From contig JAGFXQ010000195.1 of the NCBI GenBank assembly GCA_017861355.1, positions 1-6,630 of the forward strand: a stretch of DNA of 6,630 nucleotides, in the 5' to 3' direction. Both the position numbers and the translations under genes were made by a program. Below the pieces are notes generated by a model that saw only the letters and a list, made by a program, of their open reading frames with translations, made no database searches and was not told the origin of the DNA. This DNA comes from Bacillota bacterium (lineage in GTDB: Bacteria > Bacillota > Clostridia > Lachnospirales > Lachnospiraceae). This document shows positions 5,244 to 6,630 of the stretch, piece by piece. Positions within the stretch are counted from its first letter, which is position 1. Each line of letters begins with the position of its first letter.

Positions 5244-5855
5244 ATGAAATATATTTACATCGTATTCATTTCGACGAATACGATTATGGGGAAGGGTATC
5301 CGATTTTTTACACGAAATAGGTACAGCCATATCACGGTAGCCTTTGACCGTAACCTGAAGGCAATGTATTCTTTTGCAAGATATCATGTCAACTCGCCGA
5401 TTCTGGGAGGCTTCGTTACGGAGCGACCGGAACGTTATCTTTATAAGGATCAGGATGTTCTGGTTAAGCTGTGTGAAATTCCGGTTGAACCCCAGGAGTA
5501 TGATAGAATATGTGGGGAGATCGATTATTTTCAGAAGAACCGGGAGGTTATGATCTATAACACGATTAATGCATTACTTTCCTTGTTGGGCAAACGACTG
5601 ACAGCGAAAAATATGTATACTTGCCTGGAGTTTGCAACCCATCTACTAGGCTATCCGAATATGAATGCCATCCGGGAGCTGGAACGAAGGCTCGAGGAAC
5701 ACATCGTATATACCGGAAGTCTGAGGGGTATCGCAGATTGGGAACAGGGTCTTGGTAGTGAGGACGAATTCTTTCGAAGACGCAGAGCCATCGGAATCGC
5801 TTATGACACCGTGTATCATGTTCGGAAGGTCGTAGGAAGAGTATTGAATGCGTAA
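5244..5855 (+). CDS. Putative permuted papain-fold (NlpC/P60-like, YiiX/LRAT-type) cysteine hydrolase
   Basis: This is a 203-residue protein that I place by pattern rather than by a named homologue. It begins with a beta strand (KYIYIVFIS, 2-10), then has NRYSHITVAFD with a candidate catalytic His29, and later NMYTCLEFATHLLGY with candidate nucleophile Cys127 at a helix start. His before Cys is the order of the circularly permuted NlpC/P60 group (YiiX, LRAT), which cleaves or transfers amide or acyl bonds. There is no signal peptide or membrane segment, so it acts in the cytoplasm. The rest, including a basic, Arg-rich C-terminus (from about 178), is unassigned. I chose ATG 5244 because the conserved strand starts right after it, with GGAG at 5228-5231. 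A GTG at 5211 and a TTG at 5220 (behind GAGGGTGA at 5207-5214) are in-frame alternatives. The methyltransferase gene follows after 37 bp. The fold is moderately sure; the substrate is unknown. Confidence 0.6.
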   Translation: MKYIYIVFISTNTIMGKGIRFFTRNRYSHITVAFDRNLKAMYSFARYHVNSPILGGFVTERPERYLYKDQDVLVKLCEIPVEPQEYDRICGEIDYFQKNREVMIYNTINALLSLLGKRLTAKNMYTCLEFATHLLGYPNMNAIRELERRLEEHIVYTGSLRGIADWEQGLGSEDEFFRRRRAIGIAYDTVYHVRKVVGRVLNA

Positions 5856-5892
5856 TGAGTGAAGGATAGAAGCACGAATTGAGGAGCGGGAT

Positions 5893-6399
5893 ATGAAGGG
5901 ATATTATTATCAGACAAGACTTGGGAAATTATTCATCGCAGAAGATGGATTAGGGATAACTGAGGTTGCTCTATTACCGGAAGCTGCTGATGCACAGGAT
6001 AGCATAGTCGAGAATTCTGATCTTAGGAAAACCAAGGATTTTGTGTTAGAGGAGACATATTTAATAAGAGAAGCGGCTGATCAGATGATCGAATATCTGG
6101 ATGGAAAACGCAAGAATTTCTCGGTGAAACTGAATCCAAAGGGTACCGAATTTCAACAAAAGGTATGGAAGGCATTGTGTGACATTCCTTATGGCGAGAC
6201 CCGCAGTTATAAACAAATCGCAGAGGCAGTTGGTAACAAAAATGCCAGTCGTGCAATAGGCATGGCGAACCATAACAATCCGGTTATGTGTATCATTCCC
6301 TGCCACCGGGTGATCGGCGCAAACGGCAGTCTTGTGGGATATGCAGGTGGGTTGGATACGAAAGCCAGCTTGCTTAAGCTGGAAGAAAAATATCGATAG
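5893..6399 (+). CDS. ogt: Methylated-DNA-[protein]-cysteine S-methyltransferase (O6-alkylguanine repair)
   Basis: This is a suicide repair protein that moves alkyl groups from O6-alkylguanine (and O4-alkylthymine) in DNA to its own cysteine. At 168 residues it has the usual Ogt length, with no attached Ada regulatory domain. An N-terminal RNase H-like region (1-75) precedes the active domain. FQQKVWKALCDIPYGETRSY (87-106) includes the conserved Tyr106 of the DNA-binding region. Arg120 in ASRAIG matches the arginine that replaces the flipped base, Asn126 lies in GMANHNNP, and PCHRV (136-140) holds the acceptor Cys137. GYAGG (149-153) and the LLKLEE tail (160-165) follow. ATG 5893 has AGGAG at 5882-5886, six bases upstream. 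It lies 37 bp after the cysteine hydrolase gene, so it is probably in its operon. I see no terminator after it. Confidence 0.93.
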   Translation: MKGYYYQTRLGKLFIAEDGLGITEVALLPEAADAQDSIVENSDLRKTKDFVLEETYLIREAADQMIEYLDGKRKNFSVKLNPKGTEFQQKVWKALCDIPYGETRSYKQIAEAVGNKNASRAIGMANHNNPVMCIIPCHRVIGANGSLVGYAGGLDTKASLLKLEEKYR

Positions 6400-6487
6400 T
6401 ACATCGAACAAACAGTATATTAAAATGGAAAAAACAATACAATAAGATAAAACATTATCAATGATTATGTGGAAAGGAACTATCTCA

Positions 6488-6630
6488 ATGAATAAAGAAT
6501 GGTCACTCGATATACTATATCAAGGCTTTCAAGATGAACAGTACAAAGCAGACAAGACGAGATTAATGACAATCACGGAGGAAATGGAAGCGTTTAGTGC
6601 TGGTCTCTCTGAAGTGAAGAACGAGGAAGA
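6488..6630 (+). CDS. N-terminus of an M3-family oligoendopeptidase (cut by right edge)
   Basis: The frame opens at ATG 6488, with AAAGGA at 6473-6478 nine bases upstream, and stays open for 47 codons to the edge of the window. It begins MNKEWSLDILYQGFQDEQY, matching the W-x-LD-x-LY start common to bacterial M3 oligoendopeptidases (PepF-like), zinc enzymes that cut short peptides in the cytoplasm. The HExxH zinc site would lie several hundred residues further on and is not in the window, so activity cannot be judged. It is 88 bp after the methyltransferase gene. That gap has no terminator and no clear promoter, only a short inverted repeat GATAA-AACA-TTATC (6446-6459), so read-through is possible. 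Confidence 0.65.
   Translation, partial: MNKEWSLDILYQGFQDEQYKADKTRLMTITEEMEAFSAGLSEVKNEE

Noticed and set aside
6061..6411. Minus-strand frames antisense to ogt
   Set aside because: They mirror the conserved methyltransferase coding region and have no convincing start signals or features.
6446..6474. PerR-like box ahead of the peptidase gene (TTATCAATGATTAT)
   Set aside because: The half-sites are off by one base from the PerR spacing and the match is poor outside the ATTAT words.

Overview
The window looks like chromosomal DNA of a low-to-mid GC, anaerobic Gram-positive bacterium, most likely a clostridium of the Lachnospiraceae type. This rests on AT-rich intergenic regions, strong AGGAGG-type ribosome binding sites, consensus sigma-A promoters, and the protein families present. 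The assignment is inference from style, not from a marker gene. Gene density is normal, and I see no insertion sequence, phage gene, tRNA, rRNA or CRISPR array.

Layout, left to right. (1) 1-224 is a regulatory region with a good rightward promoter and a possible leftward promoter and gene start running off the left edge. (2) 225-3496 is a two-gene sugar-use operon: a GPH-family (MelB-like) sugar:cation symporter and a cytoplasmic GH13 oligo-1,6-glucosidase-type enzyme. The enzyme carries an extra helical N-terminal domain of about 85 residues. The pair would import short alpha-glucosides (probably isomaltose-type) and cleave them inside the cell. (3) 3510-3550 is a perfect 17-bp hairpin between convergent genes. 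(4) 3559-4856 is a divergent redox module: an OhrR-type MarR repressor on the minus strand and a small FMN nitroreductase on the plus strand. They share a 233-bp AT-rich region with one promoter for each gene and a mirrored 11-bp operator element sitting at the same place on both promoters. (5) 4857-5243 is a long non-coding stretch with a terminator hairpin, a second imperfect hairpin and two possible tandem promoters. (6) 5244-6399 holds a probable permuted papain-fold (NlpC/P60-like) cysteine hydrolase followed 37 bp later by an O6-methylguanine-DNA methyltransferase. (7) From 6488 the start of an M3-family oligoendopeptidase runs off the right edge.

Most of this is ordinary housekeeping and accessory metabolism. 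The best candidates for follow-up are: the OhrR/nitroreductase pair, whose cysteine spacing predicts a two-cysteine peroxide switch controlling a nitroreductase rather than the usual Ohr; the uncharacterised N-terminal domain on the glucosidase; and the uncharacterised cysteine hydrolase next to the DNA alkylation repair gene. I did not find a convincing wholly new system.
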